Assembly: GCA_958510825.1 (NCBI GenBank)
Contig: OY294048.1
Coordinates: forward strand, 10,123,589-10,187,588
Origin: Brachypterus glaber
Lineage: Eukaryota; Arthropoda; Insecta; Coleoptera; Kateretidae
DNA: 64,000 bases
Direction: 5' to 3'
The notes below the pieces were generated by a model that saw only the letters and a program-made list of their open reading frames with translations, was not told the origin of the DNA and searched no databases. Shown piece by piece: positions 49,372 through 61,372 of this stretch (position 1 is its first letter; the number at the start of each line of letters is the position of its first letter). A program made the position numbers and the translations under genes.

Positions 49372-49769
49372 TACAGGGTGTTTTATAAATAGAGGTCGTA
49401 ATTTTAAGATGCGATTTCAGATCAAAAAATATAAAAAATTCTTATAAAGGTTGGTTCGGAAATGAGTCCTAAGAAAGCTGTGCTCCTAAGGGTCTGTCTA
49501 AAATATTGAAATTTTGCATATTCCCTAACATCGATAATCATCTTTTTTGTGTGTACTTTTTTTACATTTTCTCCATAAAATGTGTTTATAAGTTGCCTTT
49601 ATCAATGTTAAAATATTTGCAAAAATTTTTTGCGGTACTTTTATAAAAAGCCTCTTATAGACCGACCTTTAGAATGGGCGTAGCTACACGTAGCTCCTGG
49701 ATTTCCCGATCAACCTTTAGGAACTTTTAAACCTCAAATTAAGTGTCACTATTTATAAAACACCCTGTA
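49372..49769. mobile_element. inverted-repeat element, ACAGGGTGT variant, 398 bp
   Basis: TACAGGGTGTTTTATAAATA occurs at both ends in inverted orientation. GGTTGGTTCGGAAATGAGTC shows kinship with the ACAGGGTGATCC family. It ends 40 bp from the donor of the 49810-49900 unc-13 exon, on the intron side. Confidence 0.7.
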
Positions 49770-49809
49770 TATCCATATTTTAAATATGGAATACTAAATC
49801 CGTACTTAC

Positions 49810-49900
49810 CAAATCGGATACCAATGGTATTGATTTCCGTCGAGGCCGTATGTCAGGCATACTATCAATATTGCTGTAGAAGGGATTGTCTCCGGGGTGT
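49810..49900 (-). CDS. unc-13: unc-13 exon (linker upstream of C1), first exon visible
   Basis: Internal 91-bp coding exon of the Munc13/unc-13 presynaptic priming protein. Read on the minus strand it follows a TTTTCAG acceptor and ends at a GTAAGT donor. The first base completes a codon from an upstream exon; then 30 codons follow, including GDNPFYSNIDSMPDIRPRRK and ending IPLVSDL. This segment, directly N-terminal of the C1 domain, is strongly conserved in insect unc-13 proteins as I remember them. It ends in phase 0 and joins in frame to the exon at 32362-32436 across a 17.4-kb intron. No ATG is present, so the start lies further upstream. A transposon-like inverted repeat ends at 49769, only about 40 bp downstream of the donor. 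Confidence 0.92.
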
Positions 49901-50070
49901 CTGAAAAATAGAAGAAATATGTCTTTACATTATTCTATTTATATCTCAATAAAAAATCTAATCTTCTTACATTAAAGGTAATATTTCAGTTTTACAGAAA
50001 GGTTTTAAAATGAGTTCTAGGCAATATATGCTTGATTGAAGCCTTTTTATTATATTAATGAAAAAATACA

Positions 50071-50782
50071 TACAGTGTGGTCCAAAAGTCACCCCCCCCC
50101 CCCCCTTTAACTTTTGAACGAGTTGAGATATTGACTTCAAATTTAGAACTCTTAAATAAGACAACTTAAACTATATTTTAGCATATATTTGATATTTTCA
50201 GCTCTTAAAATGTGGGCAGGGAGGCATGGGGGAACATTTTTTTTAATGGAAAGGGGGGTCGTGTGATACATCATTTTAGAGCTTATAAAATTCTCTATTT
50301 ATACTAACATTTTTTAATTTTTTTAAAATGTTTTTTAAGGTTTTGATTTTTAATTTTTTGTGCTAAAACATTCGATTTTTTAAGTTTTTTTTATAAATTT
50401 TTATTTATGTCAACTAAAATTAGTTTAAAAGTATAATTAACATTTTTTTATGATGAAATTAGGCATTTTTAAAAAAAATTTTGTTTTTTTTTAGAGGAAT
50501 TTTGACATTAATACCCATTTTCAACCCCATTTTAAACCCAATTTTTTTTTATTTAAAAATAAGGAGTTAAATGGAGAATTTTATAAGCTTGAAAATGATG
50601 TATTACACATTTAAAAAGATGTGCCCCCATGCCCCCCTGCCCACATTTTAAGAGCTGAAAGTATTAAATATATGCTAAAAGATAGTTTAAGTTGTCTTAT
50701 TTAAAAGTTCCAAATTTAAAGTCGATATCTCAACTGGTTCAAAAGTTAAGAGGGGAGGGGGTGACTTTTGGACCGCTCTGTA
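50071..50782. mobile_element. fold-back MITE, same family, 712 bp
   Basis: Starts TACAGTGTGGTCCAAAAGTC followed by a run of C residues; ends GACTTTTGGACCGCTCTGTA. Arms of about 300 bp share GAGTTGAGATATTGACTTCA. TA ends. It is the longest C homopolymer in the window and would be a slippage site. Confidence 0.75.
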
Positions 50783-50834
50783 TTTGTTACTCTAAGCTTA
50801 AAAGTGCACTTATAATTGCAATACTTCTTTTTTT

Positions 50835-51373
50835 ACGACTGCTTTAGAATGTAAGCAAATACACAGACTTTTCAAACACGGAATGAATCCATTCTAGCTC
50901 TAGATACGGTATGAATATTTCGTATCAAGTATTAGAATGAGCACATGCAGTGCCATCTCTTGTTTATAAAAGTAAAGAAAACTGTAGCAAAATTAGCAAA
51001 AATATATACATTTTACCATGAAATACTGAATAATTTAATGCAATTTAAAGTTTTGCATTAAAATTACATAAAGTTTATTAGTTTTTCTTAATATTTGGCC
51101 AGTTTTTTATCAATTTAGTTCAAAAAATTAAAACTGCTATTAATCTATTGTTAAATATTTAAACCTGATATATGTCACAACAATCTAACATAACCTTCAA
51201 TTTTTACATTATAATTTGTAAATATGTGCTAAAATTATATAAAAATCTTTTTTAAGTACTGTCTTGATCAAATTATTAAATAACATTAATTGCTTTATTT
51301 AAAATTATGTGTTATGTTGCATTTACAATTTCGAGTTACAAAAAACATTGTTTTTAACCTTGTCCGCAGTTTG
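50835..51373. repeat. left arm of a 540-bp inverted repeat
   Basis: ACGACTGCTTTAGAATGTAA through GTTTTTAACCTTGTCCGCAG recurs in inverse orientation at 56163-56704 with only scattered mismatches. The spacer is 4.8 kb. See the matching arm. Confidence 0.8.
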
Positions 51374-52157
51374 GCTGACGCAGATTAATTTTCTCATGGG
51401 CAATATCTTACTTTACCCACTAGTACCATAAATAACTATTATTCATTTGTAATTATCCTATTTTAAAATATTTCTGACTGGTCCGTAATTCTTACTGGTT
51501 TATATTATATGAGAAAAATAATTAAATTCAAATAAAAGTGAAAAATGGCATTTAATAACATAAAATTTATAGAAATAAACAAAATATTTTTAATAGCACA
51601 GGCCCATAAAAAAAGTATATTACTCTTAAACATAGCACCTCCCTCCCTTCTATTGAAAATGTGGTTTCAGTCAGGGTTGAATACATTTTGGATATACTAT
51701 ATTTTTCGATATTTGGATCGAAAGTATACACAGGCACAACTCACACCAAAAAACAATAGTTTAGCTGCTACAGCGCTTTGAAAATCTCGAGCGCGCTGCA
51801 CTTGCCTTCAAAAAAAAAACGGTTTCGGTCAGATTAGCCTTAATTTTCAATATATATTATAGTTTTCGACTTTGTGATAAAAAGGATTTTTGAGCCAAAC
51901 TCCAATACTTAAGGTGCTAGAACACTTTTAAGATTTCAAGCTAAGAAGTACTATAGTAAAGTATGCTTTCTTGCAGCTGTTTAAATGAATTTAAAGGTCA
52001 GCGAACTATTTTATTATCAAATTCGGTTTTAGCTCCTAACAATAAAAGAAAAATATATTCTAATTAAGAATAACTAATTAAGGTGTTTTATTTTTTGTGG
52101 CCCTTTAAAAGGTTAGGTATACAGATTTCTTTAAGAAAATGAAACACGTCCATATAA

Positions 52158-53406
52158 ATAATAATAATAATAATATAATAATGCATTTATTCCAGCCTAA
52201 AGGCCATATGACAAAGATAGTAATAACAAAAATAAAAAAAAACAAAAATTAAAATTAATTATAAATATTTACAAAGGTGAAAGTGAAGGTGGTTACAAGA
52301 GAAAAAAAAACAGAGTTTCCGCCACTTTTCAATTATGGGAGATGACCAAAATACATCAGATGAAACCAATCCCTGCAAAAGTGAGTTTGAGCACTGTAGC
52401 AGACGATTTACAAAACTGGCAAGTCTTTTTCGACGCAGTGCATCTAAAGTATCTATGCGTGCTAAGGCAAACATCTCCGATGCACTGGTATAACGTGGGT
52501 GTCTATGTAAGATGCGGTAAGAGTCATTGTAGCAGATACGCAGTGCGCGCCACGATGCCATGGTGTGATCGCACCATAGCTCGCCCGAATAGAGGTTATA
52601 ACAGTAGGTTTTAAACAGGAGATCTTTGACACTAACAGAACACTTTTGAAATTTCCTAGCAATCATGTTTGCCCGGACACATAGAGTTTTATAGACGTTG
52701 TATATCTTTGTTGTCACTCAGATTATCACACAGAAAATGCCCAAGGTATTTGATTTCTTGCACCATCTCAATTACTGCATTATTAAGAAATATCGGAGGA
52801 ACACGTAGATTTCTATAAACTGCTGGCTTGAAAACCATTAGCTTGCTTTTTTCGGTATTGTATAAGAGGTAATGTTTTTTCGCGAAGTCTTCACATACCC
52901 GAACGAGCATACGAATGCCCTCTAAAGACGGACTAAGAAGAACCATGTCGTCTGCATATGATACACAGTTCACCTTAATACTTCCACAGTAACATCCTGC
53001 TTGTACTTTAAGAAGTAAGTAATGTATTTCATCTATGTATGCATTAAATACTTCTGGGGCTAAAAGGCTTCCCTGCCGAACACCATTGCACAAGTTGAAT
53101 GTAGCTGAATTTGAGCAGCCCCAGAGGATAAATGCGTTTGCAGTCAGGTTCCAGCTTTGAATCATTCGGCATATGTAACGAGGAACTTTTCGTTTTAGAA
53201 GTATCTTAATAAGTGTGAAGTGGTGAACCCTGTCAAATGCCTTACTTAGGTCAAGAAATAAAGCATATATATATATAGTGTATTCTTACGTACGTTATGC
53301 GTAACCGTTTCTTTGACTAAGTAGGTGGCATCAGCGGTGCCGACATGTTTTTTAAAACCAAACTGGTTATCACTTGTATGGAGATATTGACGACATCTAT
53401 ATAAAG
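52158..53406 (-). pseudogene. non-LTR retrotransposon fragment with intact YADD box but two frameshifts
   Basis: Minus-strand LINE remnant. The upstream part reads DNQFGFKKHVGTADATYLVK. A (TA)n run near 53265 shifts the frame before FLDLSKAFDRVHHFTLIKIL. The main frame (53165-52689) has NGVRQGSLLAPEVFNAYIDE and CVSYADDMVLLSPS, so both catalytic Asp residues are kept. A second shift near 52700 leads to the C-terminal region (52717-52259; SGELWCDHTMASWRALRICY). It ends in AATAAATGC plus an (ATT)n tail. This is a different lineage from the 8566-9725 copy but has the same tail type. It is 5'-truncated with no endonuclease. Confidence 0.87.
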
Positions 53407-53687
53407 GTTAAACAAACAAGAAAAAGATTAGTTTATGTAGTGTATGTTTATTTAATAATGGTTTAACGTTAAAATTCTAAAAGGTCTTTGATCTATAAGC
53501 AAATATAAATTTGCAAACATAAATTTGCAAATATTTAAACTTTCCAGTTGTACAAGTATAGCTTTATAAGTTTGAATGCTCCTATAGGTACAACTATAAA
53601 ACTTTTGAACTTTAAACCGCTTTAAACTTATAAAAACTTTTAAAAATAACTTTATATAGGCCTTGCCTACTTACATTAAAATGGTAT

Positions 53688-54520
53688 AATAGTATATTAT
53701 TTATGAGAGAGAAGTTTAACATTTTTGACCTGCGTCAAATTGCGGGATGAGCGCGCCAGCGCGAAGCCCGCAAGACGCGGTCTAAAATGTTAAATCTTCA
53801 CTCACGTGGAAAATATAGTATTTTTTTCACTACCAGTACAATTAATTAGCTATTTATTTATTTTACTAAAATTTAATGAAAAATCTTATAAATTTAAAAT
53901 ATCACGCTGGCCGTTCGCGGCCATTAAAAAAACAAATGAATAACTTGACATTTCTGGCAGAAATTTTCTGGTGATCTGCTGAAATTATTAAGTTTGAAAG
54001 TGTTTCCGTGTTAAGTGTAATAAAATATATAAAAATGGAAAGTGAAATGCAAAGTGATGATTCTGGTACTCCCCCAGAAATAAGGGGACAGGCGAAAACT
54101 GTGAGGGAGAATCTATTTCCTCAAAAATCAATATACGGGGGTTGTACCTCTAGTAATCTATGATCCTTACGGTAATATATGGGTTGTATAATCTATGGAT
54201 GAATATGATGGACCAACGATTTTCACTTTTCGAAGTGTTTTTTTGTAAAACATGTTTTTAGGTACTAATTTGTTTAATATTTTTTAATTTATCATGCAAT
54301 AAATAAATTTGGTGCCTAAAGACACTTGTAAATAGCAATGTGATTAATTAATTAAGTGAAACGTCAGTTGCCAAAACAGCTGAATAAAAATTCATTATTA
54401 ACCATGGTGCAATTTCATTATTTTTAGAACCTCTGACGTCATAGGTAGAGAAATAATATTTCTACCAATGAAAGGAACAGTAATAAAGATGTGCTTTTAG
54501 GCTGGTAGTGAAAAATAGTT
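53688..54520 (+). mobile_element. non-autonomous Crypton-like element (inferred)
   Basis: Left boundary is a long imperfect palindrome (53688-53826) with core GCGGGATGAGCGCGCCAGCG. A truncated recombinase-like N-terminus follows at 54035; a right-end motif TAGTGAAAAATAG at about 54503 mirrors CTATATTTTCCACGTG/TTTTTCACTACC on the left. Boundaries are approximate. Confidence 0.4.
54035..54163 (+). pseudogene. N-terminal fragment of a probable Crypton-type tyrosine recombinase ORF
   Basis: A 42-codon frame starting ATGGAAAGTG and stopping at TGA. It reads MESEMQSDDSGTPPEIRGQA then KTVRENLFPQKS before unrelated residues. The SDDSGTPPE leader and the NLxPxKS motif are features I associate with arthropod Crypton-like/tyrosine recombinase ORFs; the identification is from memory. 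The catalytic part is deleted after QKS. It is preceded by a CpG-cored palindrome (53688-53826), and a GGCTGGTAGTGAAAAATAG end lies near 54500, mirroring CACTACC at 53822. Confidence 0.45.
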
Positions 54521-55749
54521 TTTTACATAACTAGTGAGGTAAGTACGATATTATCTATGAGGAACACTAAACCTAGGAGGCAAACCAGGGCGGGTCCAAA
54601 ACATGTTTTTTTTTTTCAAGTTTCACCTCCATCCAAAATTGATGTCAGTTATTGTTAAGGGATCGAATACATGTAAAAGAAACTAAAAATTAAAAATCGA
54701 TGGAAGAAATTTTGAGCTATACCGAAAAACGTCTGTTTTTGGATATTTTGTAGGTGCATCTAACATGTTAATTATTTTTTTGCATTTGCACTTATTAAAA
54801 TCTCCTTGTATAGCATATTAGTGGAAAACTATGATGTAGAACCATCATAAAAACAAAACAAAAAATACACAATATTTTATTTTATAAATTAAATTATATT
54901 TAAATTGGCATAATTGTCTCTACCAAAATTTAAAAAATAAGACCTGGTGGATTTTTTTTAAGGTCAAATTTGGATTCTGCGCCTTTAAATTGATAAGAAA
55001 AATATATTTTTTGGTCTCGGGAAAAAATCTTACACTGTGTACTTTTTTTTGTTTCTTTTTCATTTATTTACTTTTTACGAACAAACTAAGCAAAATAAAA
55101 AAATATTTGTAAAAACATTTTTGTAGAGAATTTTATAATCTACAAATTAAGTCCTATAAAATTTTTATACAGATTTGATAGTTTTGCCACAAAAGAGAAA
55201 TTAATGAACTCTGCACTTTCATTTTAGGCTTTTTATTTTTTTTTTCGTGTACTTAATCTGACAGAAGGTCCTTGGCATATATATTTTTTAGTTCCTCGTA
55301 TTTTTTTTAATATACCCTGAAATTTTCAAAATCCAATTTTTTTTTAAGATTTTGAAAAAAAAACGCCATTATTTCCCGGACTTATATCTCAAAAATTTTA
55401 GTTGCTGAAATTTTTCCAAGGTCATATTCGGTTTCTACGCCCTCGAATTAGTAAGAAAAATTTACTTTCCGATCGGGGCAAAAAGTTTAGATTTGTTGCC
55501 TAGTGTTATTATTATAATTAAACAATATATTTCCAAGAATTTTTGTAAAATTGTTAAGTTTGTTTCTGTGAGCATTTATAAAATAATAAATTTATAAATA
55601 GTTTCATAGATCGATAGTAACGCTCTTAAAATCAAAATTTAGTGTAAGTAGAAACTGTCGCAAAATTTTTAGATTATATATTTTATTAAAATACGGCATA
55701 CATATAAAACAAAATAATCCGATTAACCTAAATTCTGATTTTATCTTTA

Positions 55750-55960
55750 GACGAAGCTGCTAGCTTGTGGAGTTTTAAAATGTTATTACCAAAAGAATAT
55801 TAAAGGTATATTATGCACCTAGTATGCAAACAAAGTTTTCCAGACTAACGTCTTTTTTCTGAGACGGAATCGAGAAAAAGATCAGTCGATAACACTACAG
55901 ATAGTTTCCATACGTGGTGCATATAATATTTTTTCTACTACTAAAGCTAGTAACTTCAAA
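55750..55960. repeat. imperfect palindrome
   Basis: GAAGCTGCTAGCTT near the left and AAGCTAGTAACTTC near the right, with TATTATGCACCTAGTATG and its inverse (CATACGTGGTGCATATAATA) inside. Confidence 0.45.
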
Positions 55961-56162
55961 CATCAGATAAAAATATAGTTTAAAAATTATTTTGGCAGTT
56001 GAAAAAGTTAGTAGTGTCTTGTTTTTTTATTATAATAAACAATGCTTAACAATGGTCAATAATAATAATAATAATTTAAATTAATTCACGGAATGACTAT
56101 TCCATACGTGTTGTAGACTATACTTTTTCTTAGACTGCAAATATGAAACACTGTATGGCTTT

Positions 56163-56704
56163 AAACTGAGGACAAGGTTAAAAACAATGTTTTTTGTGAC
56201 TCGACATTGTAAATGCAACAAAACTCATATTTTTAAATAAAGCAATTAATGTTATTTAATAATTTTATCAAATCAGTACTTAAAAAAGATTTTTATTTAA
56301 TTTTAGCACATATTTACAAATTATAATGCAAAAATTGAAGGTTATGTCAGATTGTTGTGACAGATATCAGGTTTAAATATTTAACAATAGATGAAGCAGT
56401 TTTAATTATTTTAAACTAAATTTATAAAAAAACCTGGTCAAATATAAAGAAAAACTAATAAACTTTATGTAATTTTAACACAAAACTTTAAATTGCATTA
56501 AATTATTCAATATTTCATGGTAAAATATATATATTTTTACTAATTTTGCTACAGTTTTCTTTATTTTTATAAACAAGAGATGACACTACATGTGCTCATT
56601 CTAACACTTGATACGGAATATTCATACCGTATCTAGAGCTAGAATGGATTCATTCTATGTTTGAATTGTGTGTATTTGCTTACATTCTAAAGCAGTCGTA
56701 GAAA
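56163..56704. repeat. right arm of a 540-bp inverted repeat
   Basis: Inverse of 50835-51373 (for example TTACATTCTAAAGCAGTCGT at its right end). It ends exactly at the CpG-cored palindrome 56697-56838. The arms are either ends of one 5.9-kb element or two copies of one element in opposite orientation. Confidence 0.8.
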
Positions 56705-56838
56705 ATAGTATATTCTTTAACAAGTGTAGAATGATACATATTCCACACGAGTGAATGTTTGTCACCCGAGCCGCGACAGCAGCGAGGGGGGTGGTCCATG
56801 AGAGGAATATCCATTCTATACTTTTTCTACGACTGGAG
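56697..56838. repeat. CpG-cored palindrome abutting the 540-bp inverted repeat
   Basis: Outer arms TCGTAGAAAATAGTAT and ATACTTTTTCTACGA; inner arms GTAGAATGATACATATTCC and GGAATATCCATTCTA; core CCGAGCCGCGACAGCAGCGA. It has the same plan as the palindromes at 24798 and 53688 with different sequence. Confidence 0.55.
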
Positions 56839-57108
56839 ATAAATTTGAATGCAATAAAAACGAAGATGTCTTAGGGCTGATTCAGGCATAATTATCACTA
56901 AGCCGTTCTGTCCTTTTTATTGGTCAAAAAGAAAGACGGCTTCCCTCCTGGCCAATAAAAACGAAGAATGGATTAGTTTAGTTAGTGATAATTATGTCCA
57001 AACCATTAATAATAACAATAATCGGCTCACCCACCTTATTTTAAAAATAATATTTTAATTTTTTATGTTTCTATTAAGGACTACACAAACTATAGAAACA
57101 CAAATATA

Positions 57109-57637
57109 TTTTTCTATTTTGCGACTCTTATAAGCTCATAATCACACGCATTTTGCGTGTTCTTATAGGCCCATAAGAGGTCTCTACTTTTTTTTCTGTT
57201 GGGTTGGCAACATACAAAAGCCTATCTCTTGACGTTTTGCGTGCAAATGTCAATGTCGATTTAAAGTTTAATTTTTTACAAAATTTTGTGTTTGGGTTGT
57301 TTTTTACCGTGTTAAAATAGTGGACTGGTTAATTGCATTGAAAAAAGAAGAGATGACTGTAAAATATATCAAAATATCATTTGTTCTTAGAATTTTATAC
57401 GTAGTGTAAATTGTAATGCCAACCCAAAACAAAAATTCCTAAATCAGTCATCAATTTAAATGTAAGTTTTTTAAAATTTTAGAGCAAAATAGAAAAAATT
57501 GTATAAAGCACTCGTTTCATAAAAAGTTTTTAGCGCACTAGTACTTTAGAAAACTCACCGCGTGCGGCTTGTTTTCTAAACTTATACTCTTGGGCTAAAA
57601 ACGTTTGTTATGAAACTGTACTTTAATATAGTATTAT
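57109..57637 (+). mobile_element. 530-bp repeat with CpG-cored hairpin, copy 3
   Basis: Third copy, about 38 kb away and in the same orientation. The terminal hairpin 57514-57615 is slightly decayed (ACCGCGTGCGGC at the core). Confidence 0.7.
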
Positions 57638-57905
57638 TTTATTATGTGATTAATGTGTGATATGTAATGAGAATAACAGAGGTAGAATAAAAACTTATAA
57701 GTAGAAAATAGTGGAGAATAATAATTGATATGACACGTAGACATAACCAGCTTTAATAGGAATAAAGGGCAAAAATGGACTGAATAACCAAGAAAAATGA
57801 GCCAATAAAACTCATTGCGCAGCTACGATTCCAAATTCCTTTGCGAAGGGAATGTATAGCCTGTCAAATAAAATCAATATAATATCAATAATTAATGCCT
57901 ATGTC

Positions 57906-58043
57906 CAATAATAGTTATTTATGGTACTAGTGGGTAAAGTAAGATATTGCCCATGAGAAAATTAACCTGCGAGGCGTCAGCCAAGCAGGTTAATTGTCGA
58001 GAGGGCAATATCGGTTTACCCATGTGTGCCATACAAGGTTTTA
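57906..58043. repeat. CpG-cored palindrome, with a half copy at 51374-51452
   Basis: Arms AACCTTGTATGGCACACATG and GGTACTAGTGGGTAAAGTAA are inverse-related; inner arms ATTAACCTGC and GCAGGTTAAT; core GAGGCGTCAGCC. One half recurs inverted at 51374-51452 (GGGCAATATCTTACTTTACC). Confidence 0.55.
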
Positions 58044-60667
58044 TCCAATAAATAGCTTAGGAATTCATTCCCCGTGTCATAATATTGATACACCTGTTTA
58101 ACATAGTCGTCAAGTTAAGCCATGAATAATAACTATCACAGGATGGTTAAGAAAGTGTGACATTAATCTTTAATTAAATCTTTTTTATAAGTAACATTTG
58201 CGCGACCCCCGTAATCAATACCAAATATCGGGGCTCTGCTTATAATAAAATTACAAACTCTAATACATTTAAATGTCAAATATTTGACGGACGCTGGAAA
58301 AAAAACTTTAAAAAATTGGAAGTTGGGCTTAAATAAATAAATAAATAACGACAGACTAGGTATTACCAACGAAAGAATAGATAACTTAAAATCAAAAAAA
58401 CAAATTACCGTTGGATAGACAATTGTAAAACCTTTCAAATGATCACGCGACCCACTCTTCCATTTAACATTATTCCTTCTTTGCACTAGGGGTTGTTATT
58501 TTAAAATATAAAAATATATCGCTTTCATAAAAAGATAGGTAGTTTAGGTCATGCAATATAAGTGTTCCAAAATTTAATTCAACTCATTTTATATAAAAAA
58601 CTAGCACCCTGTCAAAACATCGGCACTATTGGGAAAACATGCTATTGGAACAGGGTAGCATAAAAAGCATTTTTAAATAATTTTCTACCTTGTTTATGTT
58701 TTCAATAACATTTGAAAATCAAACTTTAAATAATAGCGCCATTATATTTACTCCTCACTGCACAAGCTAACTTGTATAATATTTATATTAAACTTTAGCT
58801 TTTCTTGTACACTTAATATATAATTAAAATTAATAATAAAAACATGTTTTTACTTGGATGCAAGTTGAACTTATTAATTACAATTTTTGATTGATTTTAA
58901 AAAGAAATTAATGGTAGCTTAAAATTTGAACAGTAGAGCCATCTAGTTTGCAAATTTCAAACTAGGTGTTTTGTTTGATTTTAAATTCTGTATCTTTAAA
59001 ACATTATATTCTAACAAAAAAACTGTATATAACATTTTTTAGAGGGCTTAAAAAGAGCTTTTATTTAAAATATAATTTTTTATATCGGGTTATAAATATG
59101 TGAGATTTGCTAAAAAAAACCTATTACTGCTTTAACCGCCAATATCTCGAAAACAATGCGTTTTAGGAAAACGTTTTTTATAACATTTTTTGACCAATTT
59201 AAAATTAACTTTTATATAAGTGCTAAATTAACCAAATACAATAATAATTGCCAAAAAACGCTAAAAATAGGAATTTTATCCTATTTTTACCCCCTTACCC
59301 CTAATCGTTTACCCTCAAAATATAATCAGCTCTTAGGAATACGATAAGAAACAATATGCAAAAAACTGCAAGTCGATATCTCATGTAGAAATGGAGTTAG
59401 AGAGTTTACACCCAGACAGACAGACAGGCAGACCGACAGACAGACGCAAAAATTTTTTTTTACTGATTTTGACTTTTTGGAATGGTCTAAAACATCGAGA
59501 AATGTGAAAAAAAAAACGTGGTCAAAGATTTTGACTTTTCGGCAAAGATTTCAATACATCGGCACTCTTAGTAGCACTAAGTGCCGATGTAAAAATGTTG
59601 TTGTAATATAGTTTTGGACGCTTGGTTCGTTTAGGACATAGTGCGTAATTTAAAAGAGACACTTTAAAGAGTAGAGTATCAATAATAAAGCAATTACCCT
59701 ACCAATTGGCTGAATAATATTTAATTGGATAAATTGTACCTACGAAAAGCAATAAAGTAAAAATATCCAGCTTAAGCTGGATCGAATTCGATAGAGCTGA
59801 TTAAAAAAAACGATAAACAAAATTCAATTTCAACATGCTGAAAAAGGATGAATTTTCAAACAAAGTTACGAGATCGGAAGTGTCTGCATTAGGGTATTCC
59901 AAAAAACACGATTTTTTTTTTAAATTTTAGTCCCTCCTTCATATCGTGAAAAATGTAAAAACAGGACTGTGGAAAATTTTAGTTAAAAAATCATAATCAT
60001 AGGGATTTAGAAGGGATTATTAACCCCCATGGCGATTTTAAGAGAAGTAGTATGAAATGCCTGCGGCGCTTTTTTGCTTGGTATTATTTAAGAGGCATTT
60101 AAAAGATTTTCAGCGTGCCGCAATATTTGAGTGACCCCTTAATCAAGTTATCCGACTTATCCGAGTTATCCGATATTTCTCTAAAAATTTGGTTGATAGT
60201 AGAACCAAATTAAGCCGTTTTTAAGTAAAATTGCGTTATAATTATAATTATTAATTAATCTAATAATTATTAGATTTATCTTAATTATCCGGCTTACCCG
60301 AAATTATCTGAGCATCAAATTAAAACGGGACCACCTCATGAATACCCTCTTTAAGTTGCAAGAAGTTTCATCAAATTCCGTTCATTCATTCCAAAGTTAT
60401 GCGGGAACAAACATAAAAAAAGTCACACGTCAAATTGATATATATCATTTTATTAAATAGTTATTATTGTGAAGAAAGAACTTGCATTTTCATCCAATAA
60501 ATTTCTTTATTAAAGTCCGTAAGATAAGAATTGGCTTAATTTATAGCTTTTACTATTCATGAATATAAAATGGTAAATTTACGATTGGACTAAAGTCGTT
60601 CGGTCTTAACCATTAGATTTCAATTTAAATTCAATTTTAATGTAGAATTAGTTGTAGAATTAATTGT

Positions 60668-60812
60668 AAAATTAAGGCCTATCCAGAACCTTGCATAAGA
60701 ACATAAGAATGCCGTGATTGGCTTACAAGATACATGGCGGCACATCAAGCCAATCACGGCATCGCATTCTTATGTTTTACGTTCTTAAGCCAGCCTGTGG
60801 ATATGCCCTTAG
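60668..60812. mobile_element. palindromic MITE, 145 bp
   Basis: GCCTATCCAGA / TGTGGATATGCC outer ends; inner arms CATAAGAATGCCGTGATTGG CTT and its inverse are nearly perfect. Confidence 0.7.
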
Positions 60813-61372
60813 TTATAAAATTAATTTGGATTTCAAAAGCCAAAAATCATTTGTAATAATCAGTACTCGGCGAATTTCCAGTACTCGCATAGGCGCCGCG
60901 TCGACTCTAGCGTTGACGCGAGGTTTTAAATATTTACATTTTTACTCCTTTTTATCTTGATTTTTTTTAATGGTCCCATTTAAACGAGTAATGTGGGAAA
61001 AAGTTATCGATAAATAAAAATTAAAAACTTTCGTATTCTTAAAAGATAAAACTCGAATATCGTTTTTGGATTTGAAAAACACCGATATATATACATATCT
61101 ATAGTTAATATGTATAGTAAATATTGTTGTGTATAACAAATTAGTCGTCAAATGTTTCGATTTAGTGACCTTTATAAAAATTTGCCTCATAATTCGGCAA
61201 AATAATTCCGTAAGCCTATGTTTCTGTGTTTATTTTCAACGTTGATGAGTCATAACTGAGTTTACGCCGAATACTGGTAATAATAGGATTTATCCATACT
61301 ATGATGTGGGAAGTTTTACATCAAATAATTGGACAAAGAGGGGTCCGATGTTTCTTTTTAGCGATGTATTAC

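Larger units (their letters stand above)
32437..49809 (-). other. unc-13: unc-13 intron, 17.4 kb
   Basis: The exons on both sides join in phase 0 and in conserved protein order, so no constitutive exon is required here. It is packed with inverted-repeat elements listed separately. About 33950-35900, 40250-41060, 44000-45010 and 47600-48240 contain only AT-rich or decayed repeat sequence that I cannot classify. Confidence 0.85.

Noticed and set aside
58163..58486. 107-codon minus-strand frame as a candidate upstream unc-13 exon
   Set aside because: No conserved unc-13 sequence, no phase-2 donor at a fitting place, and low-complexity hydrophobic content in AT-rich DNA.
59553..59603. Short perfect hairpin (ACATCGGCACT ... 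AGTGCCGATGT) as a terminator or microRNA
   Set aside because: The stem is short, within a run of repeat-like sequence, and there is no evidence for processing; not enough to call.
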